The notes: generated from the sequence alone by a model not told the origin. Counted from the stretch's first letter, positions 1 to 8,737 are shown. The stretch: 49,361 nt of DNA from SBAX01 sp964421865 (GCA_964421865.1 CAYQZH010000004.1:1-49361), one strand, 5' to 3'. Made by a program: numbers and translations.

Positions 1-525
1 GACTCCGAGGTCGCCGCTGATGCCTACCACGCCCTCGGCTTCCTGATGAACAAACAGGGCAAGGTTGAGGAGGCCGCCAAGCTGTACGAGCAATGCGTCG
101 CCCTGAAACCCTCCAAATTGCTCGCCGTGGAAGAGCTGTCCGGCTATTATCTCGACCATCGTCGATTCAGCGATGCGATTCGGATCCTGCGGCTCGCGGC
201 CGCGAAGTCGCCCAACAACGTCACGCTCCTCAACACCCTCGCCAAACTTCTTGCGACCTGCCGCGATCCGCAACTTCGCGACGGCCCGACGGCGGTGACC
301 TTGGCGACCAGCGCAAGCCGCCTGACCCAAGATCGCGAGCCGTCCGTCTTGGCAACACTCGCGGCGGCCTACGCCGAGACGGGCGACTTTACTCAGGCCG
401 CCGAAACCGCACGCAAGGCCGCGCAACTCGCCGAGGACACCCAACAGGGCGAACTCGCTTCCAGCATTCGAGACCAACTCGACGGATACCTCAAAAACCA
501 GCCCTACCGCGACCCCCGAACCTAG
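1..525 (+). CDS. TPR-repeat protein, 3' end only
   Basis: The reading frame is open from the first base of the window, so this is the C-terminal 174 residues of a longer protein; the ATG at 46 is internal. The residues form successive tetratricopeptide helix pairs, for example AYHALGFLMNKQGKVEEAAK and ATLAAAYAETGDFTQAAETA, with the usual G/Y/A spacing. TPRs mediate protein-protein contacts; partner and location cannot be told from this fragment. The protein ends in a short basic/proline tail. About 120 bases after the stop the next transcription unit appears to have its own promoter. TPR assignment is firm; function is unknown. Confidence 0.85.
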   Translation, partial: DSEVAADAYHALGFLMNKQGKVEEAAKLYEQCVALKPSKLLAVEELSGYYLDHRRFSDAIRILRLAAAKSPNNVTLLNTLAKLLATCRDPQLRDGPTAVTLATSASRLTQDREPSVLATLAAAYAETGDFTQAAETARKAAQLAEDTQQGELASSIRDQLDGYLKNQPYRDPRT

Positions 526-645
526 CCTCAACCGCCTGCCTTCGACCCTAAATCTCTCATAAACCATTGTCCGAACGCGAGTTACGGTCCAGTTACAGAA
601 TCGCCCCCGAAATTTACTTTTTTTCTTATTTTCTTTGTTTTTTTG

Positions 646-675
646 TTGATTTGGGTAGGCACGATCGGTTATATT
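646..675 (+). promoter_or_regulatory. predicted sigma70-type promoter with upstream T-rich tract
   Basis: TTGATT at 646..651 and TATATT at 670..675 are separated by 18 bases, a fair match to -35/-10 elements. They lie just below a striking T-rich tract (about 615..647) in otherwise GC-rich DNA, which could act like an UP element. Transcription would start near 682, just before the structured leader at 691..778. Prediction only. Confidence 0.4.
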
Positions 676-690
676 CAGGCCTTGTAGGGC

Positions 691-778
691 GATCCGAAGG
701 TGGGTGACGAGCCCTTGCAGGAGTGGGATTCATTTCCCTTGCGAGTTGCCCGAGTCACCGGGAGGTGAAAATCGGATC
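691..778 (+). promoter_or_regulatory. structured 5' leader, candidate cis-regulatory RNA
   Basis: The segment closes on itself: GATCCGA (691..697) pairs perfectly with TCGGATC (772..778), and inside it GGTGAC (703..708) pairs with GTCACC (754..759). A weaker hairpin GGGA/TCCC (725..728 with 735..738) can form in the middle. CCCTTGC occurs twice in the central part. A Shine-Dalgarno-like GGGAGGTG lies inside the closed structure (about 760..766), 36 bases before the ATG at 802, so it does not serve that start at normal spacing. I could not match it to a riboswitch class I know. The nested helices and the promoter just upstream are the reason to call it a structured leader. Confidence 0.4.
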
Positions 779-801
779 CGGACAGCATTGTGATTTTGTG
801 A

Positions 802-1491
802 ATGAAATCCGTAGCGACAGCTAAAACGAGCGACGTGGCGGCGGGTTCGCGCATCGGCAGGATCTCCGTCCTTGCGCTAGCCCTCGCGGGCAGTGCCTAC
901 CTCATGGCATTGGCCATCGAGTCGCCGCACCGCGTGTGGCTCGGATGGATCACGCTGTTGCCGTTGTTCTACGGCATTCGTGTGTTGTCGCCGGCGCGGG
1001 CGATGGGGTCCGGCGCTTTCTGGGGCGCATGCTTGTTCCTGGCCTCCGTCGCCTTCGCGCGGACGGAGTTGGCCCCGTCCCTCGGCTCCTTCGCCCTGCT
1101 TTCGCTGATCCCAGGAGCTTATTGTTATTTCGGCGCGGCGCTCACTCGACGGATCGGGTTCAGCCCGTTTCTTCTGGCTCTGGGTTGGATCGGAGCGGAA
1201 TTCGCTTTGGCTCCCCTGGGCTTGCGCCACGGTTTGCTCGCCGGGACCCAGGGCGACGGCCTGGCGATTCGCCTCATCGGGAGCGTCGCCGGGTATGCCC
1301 TGGTCGCTTTCCTCGTCGCCTACGTCAACGCCTCGCTGCTGTCCGTGTTGACCGGCGTGCGCCGCGGTGCGGCAAACTCGCGGCTGATCCGCGGGTCGGG
1401 CGACACGTTACGGGCCTATTTTCCCATCGAATTACCCAGTTACTTATTGCACATCCATCGTCGGGCCCAGCCGCGAGCACCTCCGATCTGA
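802..1491 (+). CDS. Lnt-like integral membrane protein lacking the nitrilase domain
   Basis: A 229-residue protein with about six hydrophobic segments between residues 20 and 185. The order of features resembles the N-terminal membrane half of apolipoprotein N-acyltransferase (Lnt): a WLGWITLLPLFYGIR segment early, then GWIGAEFALAPLGLRHG and GTQGDG before the last helices. Lnt transfers the third acyl chain to lipoproteins using a C-terminal carbon-nitrogen hydrolase domain of roughly 250 residues, which is absent here; the protein ends in a basic tail after residue 190. It may therefore be a non-catalytic relative or a remnant. An in-frame stop at 799..801 fixes ATG 802 as the first start, with no clear Shine-Dalgarno. 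It lies between a structured leader and a sorted Cys-rich protein. It lacks the A-x-x-C-S-G motif of exosortases. Confidence 0.5.
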   Translation: MKSVATAKTSDVAAGSRIGRISVLALALAGSAYLMALAIESPHRVWLGWITLLPLFYGIRVLSPARAMGSGAFWGACLFLASVAFARTELAPSLGSFALLSLIPGAYCYFGAALTRRIGFSPFLLALGWIGAEFALAPLGLRHGLLAGTQGDGLAIRLIGSVAGYALVAFLVAYVNASLLSVLTGVRRGAANSRLIRGSGDTLRAYFPIELPSYLLHIHRRAQPRAPPI

Positions 1492-1578
1492 CCGCTTCTT
1501 CGAGATCGCATGCGGGTTTTCGTTTTCTCGTGCAACAGTAAGCCGGCGGAAGTGCCGGCGAGGATTTGAAAAAAGGCT

Positions 1579-1615
1579 CGGAGGACCAGCCCACAGCGGC
1601 TGCCCTCCGTGGAGG
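1579..1615 (+). promoter_or_regulatory. leader hairpin and ribosome binding site of the IPTL-CTERM gene
   Basis: CGGAGG (1579..1584) can pair with CCTCCG (1604..1609), forming a hairpin just before the Shine-Dalgarno GGAGG at 1611..1615, which is 8 bases ahead of ATG 1624. The CCTCC arm could also compete for the Shine-Dalgarno. A smaller GCCGGC repeat lies upstream near 1545..1558. Confidence 0.3.
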
Positions 1616-1623
1616 ATTGAGAG

Positions 1624-4569
1624 ATGACTTATCATCGTAAAGCATTCATGGGTCTCGCGACCCTGGCGCTCGCCGTGAGCGCCGTCTACGCGGCAAAGCC
1701 CGTTAGCACCGCTCAGACGCAGGAAACGGCCCGTGAGGCGTCCGGACCGTTCTTTAACGACGACCTTTTTACCCTAGTTCAAGGCGTGTGCGGTGGCGTG
1801 TGCAGTCCTGGCGTGTGCGGTTGCCCTGGTGGTATTGAGCCGTGCCCTGCTGCTGGTACGCGTACTAACAAGTGTATTAGCGGGCCACGAATCGGCGCGC
1901 TTTGTAGGAACAGTGGCCAATGTACCGGATGTGCTGGTCCTGGCGACAAACGAGGCGTGTGCGATACTGTTACTGGGGCATGTGCTGCCGGCAGCGTAAG
2001 CACCACTACCCCTCCTAACTCGTGCCACACCAATGCCGACTGCGACATATCTTGTACGCTCGGTACCAATAACCCTTGTTGGAAATCGTGCACTGTGGGG
2101 CGGGTCGGTGATCAGTGTGGCGGCCCTACCCAGACCGAGGCCAATGCCGCATGCAACGTGTTCAGCACCATCATTAGTACCGGTTTCGAGCCTGTGGAGG
2201 GAGGAAACCCAACCGGATGGGACCTCGGTTATAGCATTTGCGGCGACGAGTTCGGGTATGGCCTCACGTGCTTCTCTTTAAAGTGTAGCGGCTTATCAGG
2301 CGTCTCAGTTCCCCTTGATCCAGTTCCCTGCATAGATGACGCGGCGTGCACGGCCGGTCTGGTGTGCCATGGGGGGACTAACGCGGGGCTTGTTTGCTTG
2401 GGCGACATAGACTGCCCCCCGGCCAACCTGTGCAAGCCTAGCACCTGCACCGCCCCTAAGCCGGTTTCGAACGTCTGCATCACGAAGAACCACGCCGCCA
2501 GCCAGAACTGCTGCCCGGACGACCCCAACGTGGTTAACGCCTGGTCGATGTCCCCCAGCGGGCGGCATTGCAGGTACCCGGGCATCACCGACGTTCACCC
2601 GTCCACTCTTAAGAGTCCTTCCACTCAGCACATGCGCTTCCAGTTTGACCCGCTCGGCGGTGATCCGCCCGGCTGCCACGGCGCCTGTAGCGGTGACGGC
2701 GCATGCGGGCCCTCGACCTGCCGCCAGCGGTACATCACCTCGGAAGCTAACCTTGCCCAAGTCTCTCGGTCGGTCTGGAAGAAAGACATTGCGTTCAGCG
2801 GTGCCGGGGGCTCGTCCCTGGATGAGCTCTTTGGGGGGGACACCCACGCGGGTTCCATCTACGGGACGGCCAGCGTCTTGTGGTACTACAGCGGCTATCT
2901 CTACATTCAGAACCAGTACGACAACGTATTTAACAACGTCGCCGACTGGTCCCTCAACAGTCCGGACTACGCCCAGTTCTCGATCGATTTCAATCCGTGC
3001 AACAACACGGTCACCTACACGTACGGCGGGGCCGAGGTCTTTAAGGAGGTCTTCGGGTTCACGCCGCCCTATGGCGACGCAAGTTTATCTGGAAATCCCG
3101 GCGGCGTCGATGTCCGTCCGGCGACCACGGACGCGTCGTTTGCGTCCACCGACCACTACGGGGAGACGATCGATATCGACAACTTCGAGGTCACGAACAC
3201 TCCGTGCACGGAGGCCTGCTGCGACAACACCACGGGTGATTGCACAGACGTGGCCCCTGGTCAATGCCCATTTAAAAACGGGTATCCCAATACGCTCTGC
3301 GCTCAGCTCGGCACCTCTCTCTGTCAGGGCGGTACCAAACCCCTCGCAGTTTGCGAAACCGATTTGGACTGCCCGGGGTCTACTGAGCCTGTGGTGGAGG
3401 CTGGACTTTGCAGTCCTGTGTACCCGCCGGCCTGTGCCATCGCCAGAGGCTCGTGCTGCGACACTTCGCCTGGCGCCGGCGGAGCGGGAGCGGGAGGCGT
3501 TTGCACAAACAATGTTCTCCAAGCCAACTGCGGCAACCCGCAGCAGACGTGGGTGAAAGACGGCTACTGTTCGGACGTCGCCGGCTTGTGCCACTTCGGT
3601 CACGCCGTTTGCAGCGCAACGGGCGGATGCATGAACTTCCCGAACGTAGGAAAGAAATGCGCGACCAATCAGGACTGCAACATCGAGGGCTTCTGCTGGG
3701 CGGGAATCTGTTCGCCGGCCGCCCTGCCCGGGACTTGCATTTATCCCGCCCTCCCGGGGTACTGCTTTAACATGGGCAGGTGCAGCGGCTCAGCGGACTG
3801 CGACTCCGCGGATACTGGAGCCGGCTGCTGCGACCCGGACTGCACCCCCCCGCGGGGCTGTCCCCAGGGTGAGACCTGCCTGGCCGAAAAGCAACAATGC
3901 CTCCGCATTCCGGGGGGCCAAGATTGCGCCTTCTGCGAGGGCTGCACCAACGTCTTCCCGGACAAGGCGTGCCATATACCCTTTGACGTCGCGGATTGCC
4001 CGCCTCCGTATCCCGGATTTGCTGCCGGGATCGGCTGCAAGCCCAACCCGTCCGTGGGGTGCAGCAGCGACGCGGATTGCCCCGCTAGCTCGACAGGCGA
4101 GACCTGCATCACCCCGCCGGTCAATCGGGCCGGGACGTTGTGCCTGACCGATGCCCCGTGCAGCATCACGGCGTCGGAGTGCTTGGAGCACACCGGCTCT
4201 TGCTGCTTGGTGCTGACGGGCGAATGCAGGCCTGACATGACCCAGGCCGATTGCCTGGCTCTTGCGGCTCTTGACCCCGACCCGCAGCCGAATTGGACCA
4301 AGCTCGGCGACTGCGCGACCGTGGGCTGCAGCGCCGAGGAGGGCGCTTGTTGCGATCATGACACGTTCGGGCAATGCACCGACATCACCTTCGCCGCGTG
4401 CAACTTGATCCCCAAGGGCGAATGGACCAAGTTCGCCTCGTGCGCCAACACCGATTGCACGCACATTGCGATTCCGACCGTGTCGGAGTGGGGTCTCGTG
4501 GTCCTGACGCTGCTTCTGCTGGTCGGTGCGAAGGTCTACTTCGGCCGTCGGCAGTCCGCAGCGGCCTAA
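1624..4569 (+). CDS. large Cys-rich secreted protein with IPTL-CTERM sorting signal
   Basis: A 981-residue exported protein. The N-terminus is a signal peptide (basic start, hydrophobic core to about residue 23, cleavage near VYAAKP). The C-terminus from residue 950 is IPTVSEWG, a hydrophobic helix and FGRR: the tripartite IPTL-CTERM signal, in known systems processed by an exosortase of the XrtH type. No exosortase lies in this window. In between are dozens of cysteines in short modules of the form C-x-x-D-x-D-C (CSSDADC, CETDLDC, CHTNADC) and four longer repeats starting [GA/S]-C-C and ending W-x-K-x-x-x-C (about residues 530, 610, 850, 905). A segment around 380..520 has few cysteines and looks like a beta-sandwich. 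Likely envelope-anchored and disulphide-rich; ligand unknown. The first third uses less GC-rich codons than the rest. A clear Shine-Dalgarno and a strong terminator frame it. Confidence 0.85.
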   Translation: MTYHRKAFMGLATLALAVSAVYAAKPVSTAQTQETAREASGPFFNDDLFTLVQGVCGGVCSPGVCGCPGGIEPCPAAGTRTNKCISGPRIGALCRNSGQCTGCAGPGDKRGVCDTVTGACAAGSVSTTTPPNSCHTNADCDISCTLGTNNPCWKSCTVGRVGDQCGGPTQTEANAACNVFSTIISTGFEPVEGGNPTGWDLGYSICGDEFGYGLTCFSLKCSGLSGVSVPLDPVPCIDDAACTAGLVCHGGTNAGLVCLGDIDCPPANLCKPSTCTAPKPVSNVCITKNHAASQNCCPDDPNVVNAWSMSPSGRHCRYPGITDVHPSTLKSPSTQHMRFQFDPLGGDPPGCHGACSGDGACGPSTCRQRYITSEANLAQVSRSVWKKDIAFSGAGGSSLDELFGGDTHAGSIYGTASVLWYYSGYLYIQNQYDNVFNNVADWSLNSPDYAQFSIDFNPCNNTVTYTYGGAEVFKEVFGFTPPYGDASLSGNPGGVDVRPATTDASFASTDHYGETIDIDNFEVTNTPCTEACCDNTTGDCTDVAPGQCPFKNGYPNTLCAQLGTSLCQGGTKPLAVCETDLDCPGSTEPVVEAGLCSPVYPPACAIARGSCCDTSPGAGGAGAGGVCTNNVLQANCGNPQQTWVKDGYCSDVAGLCHFGHAVCSATGGCMNFPNVGKKCATNQDCNIEGFCWAGICSPAALPGTCIYPALPGYCFNMGRCSGSADCDSADTGAGCCDPDCTPPRGCPQGETCLAEKQQCLRIPGGQDCAFCEGCTNVFPDKACHIPFDVADCPPPYPGFAAGIGCKPNPSVGCSSDADCPASSTGETCITPPVNRAGTLCLTDAPCSITASECLEHTGSCCLVLTGECRPDMTQADCLALAALDPDPQPNWTKLGDCATVGCSAEEGACCDHDTFGQCTDITFAACNLIPKGEWTKFASCANTDCTHIAIPTVSEWGLVVLTLLLLVGAKVYFGRRQSAAA

Positions 4570-4663
4570 GCGTTTCGCTTCACCGGCCGCCGAAGCGGCG
4601 CCGGGGGCGGGCAACCCGCCTCGGCTAAGCTCGGCGTAAGGTGAGTTTCACAAAGTCGTAGGG

Positions 4664-4695
4664 AAGCGGGCCCTTCGGGGCCCGCTTCTTTTTTT
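4664..4695 (+). terminator. rho-independent terminator
   Basis: AAGCGGGCCC (4664..4673) and GGGCCCGCTT (4678..4687) form a perfect 10-bp stem around a TTCG tetraloop, followed by a T-run to 4695. It ends the IPTL-CTERM transcript about 95 bases after the stop codon. Confidence 0.9.
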
Positions 4696-4723
4696 ACTTG
4701 CTGAGAGCGTTTTCTTGGTGCCT

Positions 4724-4929
4724 CGCCCGGAGGGCGCGCGATGGTTGCCAGGGACTTCAAGTCCCTGGTCGGCGAGTTTTTTCCCCCTCATTACCCCGCC
4801 CGGAGGGCGAACGGAGGCTGGATGGGTGAGACTCGCGCGCCCTCCGGGCGGACAGAAAACAGGGTAGATTGGCAGGGCTGATTTCCAGGGACTCGAAGTC
4901 CCTGGCAACGGGCGAGCGCCCTCCGGGCC
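4724..4929. repeat. symmetric cluster of REP-like palindromes (BIME-like)
   Basis: Two palindrome families are arranged as a mirror image. The order is CGCCCGGAGGGCG (4724..4736), an 11-base spacer, a perfect hairpin CCAGGGACTT-C-AAGTCCCTGG (4748..4768), CGCCCGGAGGGCG (4797..4809), its inverse CGCCCTCCGGGCG (4838..4850), the second CCAGGGACT-CGA-AGTCCCTGG (4885..4905), then the inverse of the first palindrome (4917..4928). The outer pairs share one centre near 4826. No gene is present. This resembles bacterial interspersed mosaic elements, which are moved by RAYT transposases; one RAYT lies at 9662, though its flanking palindromes are of another family. Confidence 0.75.
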
Positions 4930-5022
4930 AAACGAGTCCGTCGCCGTCGAAAACGCTGGCCTGGTCGCGGGCGGGGGTTACAATACGGTCGCTGGGCTCG
5001 TCGCTGTTGAGGATCCTCGGCC

Positions 5023-5280
5023 ATGCCGTTCCACTTGTATCGCGTCGTGAGCGAGGGGGACACGCCTTGCTGGTTCGGCATCCGCGTCGAGTACGACGAG
5101 GACCACTGGGTGTCTAGTTGTTGCGAGGTAAACCCGGACGGCACGGAGAAGCCGGGCACGACGGCGATCGCGCCGAAGTTCTACGGCGTGACCGCGGAGC
5201 AGGCCCATCGCCGCATGTTGGACGTCCTCGAAAACACCTATGGCGAGGTGACCCCGACCGGTTCGGGGGCTGCATCCTGA
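5023..5280 (+). CDS. small conserved-looking protein of unknown function
   Basis: An 85-residue soluble, acidic protein starting MPFHLYRVVSEGD, with a Cys pair (SSCCEV, about residues 32..36) and an amphipathic C-terminal helix AEQAHRRMLDVLENTY. I do not recognise a family. Its stop codon (5278..5280) overlaps the ATG of the next gene (5280..5282), which argues that both are real and co-translated. It begins about 95 bases after the palindrome cluster; the upstream DNA (4930..5022) shows no convincing promoter. Confidence 0.65.
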   Translation: MPFHLYRVVSEGDTPCWFGIRVEYDEDHWVSSCCEVNPDGTEKPGTTAIAPKFYGVTAEQAHRRMLDVLENTYGEVTPTGSGAAS

Positions 5281-6428
5281 TGTTTGAACTCTTCCTCGTC
5301 GCCTACCCCTGGGACGTGCCCGTCGAGAATCTCGGCGAAGAATTGGATCGTCTGCGCGGCGAGGTGGGCGTCACCGGCTTGTCTCTTTGGGTCGCCGCTC
5401 CCCCGGCCACACAGTTCCGCGCCGTCGGCCTGAACCCGCGCGTGCTCCGCACCCGAGGCGGCGTGCTCTTTCAGCCCACGGAGCGCCATTATGCCCAGAC
5501 GCGTTGTCAACCGGTCGTGTCCAGTTGGAGCACCGCGGGAAACCCGCTGGCTCGGATCTCCAAGGCTTGCGCCGCTCATGGAATGCGGCTGCGGGTGATG
5601 GTGTCGGCGTCGGCGACCGGCCGGATGGCGGAGCGCTATCCCGAGTTCACCTGCCGAAACGCTTTCGGCGACGAGTCGCAAACGCGGCTATGCCTAGCCG
5701 ACCCGGAGGTGCAGTCTTATCTTTGCGGCATGGTCATGGACCTCTCCTCCAACGACGGCGTCGGTGCGCTCACCCTCGCGGATGTGGACATCCGATGGTC
5801 TGACGCCGAGGTCGAGAAGTTGCAGACGGCCTTTGTCTGCGGTCCCGTCGAGCGGTCGTTGCTGGCGACCTGCTTTTGCGGATCCTGCCGTGAACGAGCT
5901 CAAAGCGCCGGGGTTGACGCCGAGGCGGCCCGGCAAACGGTGGAGGGCTTCCTGCAAGACGCGATGGAGCACGGCCATCGCCAAGACGGATCGCTCGAGG
6001 ACTGCTTGGCCGAGCATGCCGGCTTGGGGGAGTATCGTCGCCGACAGACCGAAGAACTGAACTCGCTGCTGCGGAAAATCAAGGAGGCCTGCCGATGCGA
6101 GCTTTTGCTGGAGCGGCGGGCGGATCGCTCCGGGGAAGACGCGGCGGGCGGGCTCGACCTCTCGATCCCCGATGCGGTCATTACGTGCGTCGATGATCTG
6201 GATCAGCTTTCGCGGGCGGCGCCGCCGGGGGCGCGGCGCAACGAGGTCCGGCTTCCCGCGGCGTCCGCGGTCGGCGCCGCGGGGGATCGACTGGTGGGGG
6301 TCTTGCCCGAGGCGGTGCAGGCGGGCTTTGCCGCTCTCGAAATCGACAACTACGGCCTATTGCCGCGGGCGGCCCTCGCCACGCTCAAACGCGCCATCCG
6401 CTTCGCTCGGCGGACCGCGGCGCCGTGA
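5280..6428 (+). CDS. TIM-barrel protein resembling putative glycoside hydrolases
   Basis: 382 residues from the ATG that overlaps the preceding stop; longer readings upstream in this frame run through the 85-residue gene and are rejected. Segments resemble alpha-amylase/beta-galactosidase-like barrels found in uncharacterised planctomycete glycosidase-like proteins. These are a long opening strand ELFLVAYPWDVP, AAHGMRLRVMVSAS, then ERYPEFTCRNAFGD followed by CLADPEVQSYL, and a Cys-paired CFCGSCRERAQ motif near residue 200. A barrel-closing strand EIDNYGLLPRAAL comes near the end. There is no signal peptide, so it would act in the cytoplasm. Catalytic acids cannot be assigned with confidence. 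It converges with the next gene, 9 bases apart. The fold class is an inference from motif order; substrate unknown. Confidence 0.55.
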   Translation: MFELFLVAYPWDVPVENLGEELDRLRGEVGVTGLSLWVAAPPATQFRAVGLNPRVLRTRGGVLFQPTERHYAQTRCQPVVSSWSTAGNPLARISKACAAHGMRLRVMVSASATGRMAERYPEFTCRNAFGDESQTRLCLADPEVQSYLCGMVMDLSSNDGVGALTLADVDIRWSDAEVEKLQTAFVCGPVERSLLATCFCGSCRERAQSAGVDAEAARQTVEGFLQDAMEHGHRQDGSLEDCLAEHAGLGEYRRRQTEELNSLLRKIKEACRCELLLERRADRSGEDAAGGLDLSIPDAVITCVDDLDQLSRAAPPGARRNEVRLPAASAVGAAGDRLVGVLPEAVQAGFAALEIDNYGLLPRAALATLKRAIRFARRTAAP

Positions 6429-6437
6429 GGGCTACGG

Positions 6438-8737
6438 TCATCCCACCTGAACCGTTCGCGATTGAAGAATCGGATCGCGGGCGTCCACGATCAGCGGCTC
6501 CCCCGGCCCCACCGGTGGAAACCCGTCGAAATGGACCGCCGCGGCTGAGCGGTTCACCGCGATCATCCCATATTGCAGTCCGATGACCTGCTCCAAAAGA
6601 GTCGCGGCCAGGTCCGTACGCTGAATCGAATGGCTGGCGAAGTCGGCGTCGCAGCCCGGTAGTTCAAGCCGAATCACCTGACCCCGGGCGGCGATCGCGT
6701 CGCGGTGGATCGGCTCGCCGAAGGCGTTCGGATCGACCACCACTCGTACGTTGTGTTCAACGCCGCGCCAGGCGTAGCGACGGCGGTCGGTAAATGGTTC
6801 GCCGTCCGCCACGGTGTAGGCCATGTACCGCCCGGCGGGGAAGGTCGTTGCGAGCCGCGGCAACCACGCGGCATAGTGCCGGAAGGCGTCATCGTCGCGG
6901 TGGAAAACCACGCGGACCGAGTTCACCGGGCACGAGACGATGTCGATCAGCGCCGCGACGGCGGCGCCGTCGCTTTCCAGTTCCATNNNNNNNNNNNNNN
7001 NNNNNNNNNNNNNNNNNNNNNNNNNNNNNNNNNNNNNNNNNNNNNNNNNNNNNNNNNNNNNNNNNNNNNNNNNNNNNNNNNNNNNNACGAGACGATGTCG
7101 ATCAGCGCCGCGACGGCGGCGCCGTCGCTTTCCAGTTCCATGGGGACCGTCGGCGGAGCAGCGCTTCGTCGCCACCCGTCGCCCGCCGCCCACGGAGCGG
7201 CGCACGGCACCCAGGCCAGACGAAAACGCGAGGCCAGCGGATCCGCGTAGGGACAGGCGTAAGGCGGCGGTCGAACCAACTGCTTGAACCAAGCGTGGGC
7301 GCCGTAGACGCTCTCCATGTCGCCGCCGTACAGGCCGCTGCGAACCAGGAGCACGGGCTTGGGTTGAAGCGGCAGGCCGCACGATTCATCCTCTCGCCCG
7401 ATGGTGACAAGCTGCTCGCGCACCTGTTCCACCGGAACGTCGGCGTCGTGCACCACGAACTGTTCGAAGCGGGAGCCCATTTCACGGATCGAATCCCGGA
7501 ACTGGGCTTCGTCCCGCGCGGGGACGGTGTACTGCCCCAGGCCGACCTGCGCGGCGCCGAGGATGGAAAGCAACAGGTGCATCGCCACGTTCGGCTCACC
7601 GTAGGTTGAGGGCGTCGCTTCGACCGGTTCAACGTCAAGGACGAACAGACCACCCGCACCCGTCGGTTTGTAGAGACAAATCGGGCGATCCGACGTGACG
7701 TCCCGTTCGCACATCGACACGAGCACCGTCTCGAACCCGTGTTTGCGGCAGAGATTGCGAAGGGCCTCGGTGCGCCGGAAGTGGTTCTGCGCAAAGCTCC
7801 CCATCCCCCGACCCGTCCAGGCGTAAGCGAACGTGTCGTTGAGGGCGAAACCCGGGGTGGCGTAGTTGGCGAACGTCACCTTGGCGTGGATCGGGTCGTC
7901 CAACTGCTCGACGCGATGGACGGACGCGATCCCGCGCGTCAGCTTGGCGAAGGCGGGAAGCGAGACAACCACAAGTCGCTCCGATGCCAGCCCGATTAAC
8001 CGCTCCAACGTCGGGATCGATGGGGGAGGCAGCGAATCGGGTAGAAAAAGGGCGTCCGAGCCGACCGATGCCGCCTCGAAACCGACTCTTAGGATCGGCC
8101 GCACATTTGACGCGCCGAAGAACCGCGTCAGCAGTTCAGTCAAAGGTCGATTGGCGGCCAGATCGGAGCTGACGCAGACCGTCCGCGCCGGCTTGGGTCG
8201 CGGATAGGCCGATAACGGCGGCGGAACTGCAAGGACGTGCGACATCTCGTCCGGCTCGAGAATGGGAATCAACCGAACGTGCTCGATCCGGGCGGTCCCT
8301 ACGGCATCAACCACACCCACAGACACACGGAGCCGACGGACGCCCTGCGGCGCCTGCAAGCAGGTCCGAACGGCGATCGGTTCGTCCGCGAAATGTAGAC
8401 CCGGCGTCGTCCGCGGTTCGCCGCGGGACCGACCGTCGGCCAGAGCATCAACCCGCAGGATCAGCCCTCCCGCGTCGCCGCACGCCGCCAGTTCGCACCC
8501 CACTGTCGCCTCGACGCGATAGAACTGCTCCGCCTTGCAGACGACCGCCTGCGACCAGCATGCCGATCCCTTCGCCCGATCGCTGACGATGGTGATCCCT
8601 GGGGTTTGGTCGGCGCGATCGGCTGCGTGGCGGCGCCAGCGCCCCCCGGCGGGCTTCGCGGTCCAGACCCAACCCCGCGGAGCCTTCTTGCCCTGGGAAA
8701 AATCAGGGTTGACGAGCTTGTTGATCTTCGGCCTCAC
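6438..8737 (-). CDS. large protein of unknown function, split by a scaffold gap
   Basis: Reads on the minus strand from a GTG at 8737 (Shine-Dalgarno GAGAAGGGA just upstream) to a stop at 6438. Removing one copy of the 55-base duplication and the 100 N leaves one uninterrupted frame of about 714 residues. The N-terminal 150 residues look like a carbohydrate-binding-type beta-sandwich (NPDFSQGKKAPRGW opening, WSQAVVCKAEQFYRVEATVG, RTCLQAPQGVRRLRVSVGV). The middle (about 180..450) alternates strands and helices, with FLPDSLPPPSIPTLERLI and VVVSLPAFAKL suggesting a Rossmann or glutamine-amidotransferase-like fold. The C-terminus is another beta-rich part. There is no signal peptide or membrane span. 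Convergent with the barrel protein at 5280..6428, which may be a functional partner in carbohydrate metabolism; that is a guess from context. Confidence 0.6.
6987..7086. other. 100-N scaffold gap with duplicated flanks
   Basis: Exactly 100 N. The 55 bases before it (6932..6986) and the 55 bases after it (7087..7141) are identical, and merging them restores the reading frame of the gene at 6438..8737. The gap is therefore most likely an unmerged contig overlap rather than missing sequence. Confidence 0.9.

Noticed and set aside
3790..4614. Minus-strand frame of 274 codons inside the IPTL-CTERM gene
   Set aside because: Antisense shadow in GC-rich DNA; no start site or motif.
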